A stretch of DNA of 64,000 nt. It comes from Haloferula luteola. GTDB taxonomy: Bacteria; Verrucomicrobiota; Verrucomicrobiia; Verrucomicrobiales; Akkermansiaceae. The translations under genes were made by a program, and so were the position numbers. The stretch covers positions 62,001-126,000 of the forward strand of contig NZ_JACHFD010000005.1 in NCBI RefSeq assembly GCF_014201715.1. The letters run 5' to 3'. Under the pieces are notes generated by a model. That model was not told the DNA's origin, made no database searches, and saw only the letters and a list, made by a program, of their open reading frames with translations. How positions within the stretch are numbered: position 1 is the first letter of the stretch; the number at the start of each line of letters is the position of its first letter. Positions 62,848 through 64,000 of this stretch are shown here, piece after piece.

Positions 62848-64000
62848 ATGATTTCCGCATTCGCGAATACCTGGAAGGTACCCGAGCTCCGCGACCGCAT
62901 TCTGTTCACTTTGGCGATGATCATCATCGTGCGCCTTGGGGTGCACGTGACGCTTCCCGGCGTGGACGCTACGGTGATCGATGCCTGGGTTCAGCATACG
63001 AAAGAAAGCCGTGATGCCACCGAGCAAGGCGGCCTTCAGGCGATTTTGGGTATTTTCTCCGGCGGTGCCTTGCAGCAGGCCGGGGTTTTTGCGTTGGGGA
63101 TCATGCCTTACATCTCGGCATCGATCATGATCCAGCTGATGACGGCGGTGGTGCCCAAGCTGGCGCGTCTTTCGCGGGAAGATGGGGGTCGGCAGAAGAT
63201 CACCCAGATGACCCGCTATTTGACGATTGCCATTGCGCTCGTTCAAGGAACGTTCGTCGCTCGTTCGCTGGTGAATCCGGAGTCGTTGCAATACATGCAA
63301 GGCATTGGGAAGGTGATTCAAGAGTTGGGACGGCCCTTGGTGCCGGATCCGAGCATGATGTGGCAGGTGTTGACTGTGATCACGATCGTGACGGGAACGC
63401 TGCTGCTGATGTGGATTGGCGATCAGATGACCGAGCGAGGGATTGGCAACGGCACCTCGATCATCATTACGGTGAACATCATTGCGGCGCTGCCGAGTGC
63501 TTTGTTCCAAACTTGGCAGTTCTTCGTGGCTCGTGAGGATGCCAATGCGACCGATGTGATTTGGTTGGTGGTGATGATCGCCATGTTGTTGCTGGTGATC
63601 GCTGGGACCATTGCGATCACCCAGGCGCAACGCCGGATTGCGATCCAGTATGCGAAGCGTGTGGTGGGCCGGAAGCAATTCGGTGGTCAGACGCAGTACC
63701 TCCCGTTGAAGGTGAACTATGCGGGGGTGATGCCGATCATTTTCGCGAGTGCGGTGCTGTCGTTGCCGACGGTGATTCTGGCGCAGATTTTCCCGACGGC
63801 GGCTTGGGCGCACAAGCTCCAGGCAGCTTTGGCGGGTGGTTACTGGTATTATGTGCTAGGTGCCATTTTCATCTTCTTCTTCTCCTATTTCTGGGTGGCC
63901 ACCATGTTCCAGCCGTCTCAGATCTCTGAAGATCTCAAGCGCAATGGTGGCTACATTCCGGGCGTTCGTCCGGGCAAGCCTACGGCTGAGTTCCTCGACT
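62848..64000 (+). CDS. secY: Protein translocase subunit SecY (3' partial)
   Basis: About 384 residues are visible; the gene runs past the window. The family's blocks are clear: LRDRILFTLAMIIIVRLGVH, LGIMPYISASIMIQLMTAVV (the plug and helix 2 region), ERGIGNGTSIIITVNIIA, and LPLKVNYAGVMPIIFASAVL. Several membrane segments are present. It forms the SecYEG channel in the inner membrane. Confidence 0.97.
   Translation, partial: MISAFANTWKVPELRDRILFTLAMIIIVRLGVHVTLPGVDATVIDAWVQHTKESRDATEQGGLQAILGIFSGGALQQAGVFALGIMPYISASIMIQLMTAVVPKLARLSREDGGRQKITQMTRYLTIAIALVQGTFVARSLVNPESLQYMQGIGKVIQELGRPLVPDPSMMWQVLTVITIVTGTLLLMWIGDQMTERGIGNGTSIIITVNIIAALPSALFQTWQFFVAREDANATDVIWLVVMIAMLLLVIAGTIAITQAQRRIAIQYAKRVVGRKQFGGQTQYLPLKVNYAGVMPIIFASAVLSLPTVILAQIFPTAAWAHKLQAALAGGYWYYVLGAIFIFFFSYFWVATMFQPSQISEDLKRNGGYIPGVRPGKPTAEFLD

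Overview
The window looks like a chromosome segment of a Verrucomicrobiota bacterium (Verrucomicrobiaceae-like). Pointers are a PEP-CTERM protein, LamG/phosphoesterase and TPR exoproteins, and a str-S10-spc ribosomal gene cluster that lacks rpsN and rpmD. This assignment is inference from gene content; there is no rRNA gene to confirm it.

Layout. 1-1117: the end of a PEP-CTERM protein and the 5' part of a large secreted protein gene. About 1118-38743: a complete Mu-like transposable prophage. 38744-43077: the 3' part of the interrupted gene (LamG, calcineurin-type phosphoesterase, Calx-beta) and a coupled TPR gene. 43144-47135: groEL, groES and dnaK on the minus strand. 47451-47540: tRNA-Ser(GGA). 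47740-49566: a fatty-acid desaturase and an L,D-transpeptidase, convergent on a shared terminator. 49895-64000: rpsL-rpsG-fusA-rpsJ-rplC-rplD-rplW-rplB-rpsS-(secreted coiled-coil gene)-rplV-rpsC-rplP-rpmC-rpsQ-rplN-rplX-rplE-rpsH-rplF-rplR-rpsE-rplO-secY, with secY running off the end.

The prophage has a divergent lysogeny switch at about 13.0-13.2 kb: an XRE repressor leftwards and a Ner-like protein rightwards, with short GCGA/TCGC dyads between them. Rightwards come a ParB-like protein, MuA, MuB, Gam, many small early genes, a MuF head protein carrying a zincin metallopeptidase domain, a stand-alone DnaA domain-IV-like protein, an RGP/GT75-like glycosyltransferase, a DUF5131 protein, small cassette-like genes, an integron-type tyrosine recombinase, and then the head and tail operon. 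Leftwards run lysis genes, both terminase subunits, portal and tail fibre. An identical 29-bp element lies about 30 bp upstream of the first gene of each late operon. No contractile sheath or baseplate genes are seen, so the virion is probably siphovirus-like with a Mu-type head, as in B3/D3112.

The most unusual parts are: a large terminase subunit split between its ATPase and nuclease domains with two extra genes in the gap; three unrelated glycosyltransferase-like genes; a candidate MuF-metallopeptidase effector with a coupled small partner gene; the IntI-like recombinase beside small ORFs with related intergenic motifs; a canonical -1 frameshift heptamer before the tape measure gene; and a non-ribosomal secreted protein gene inside the S10 operon.
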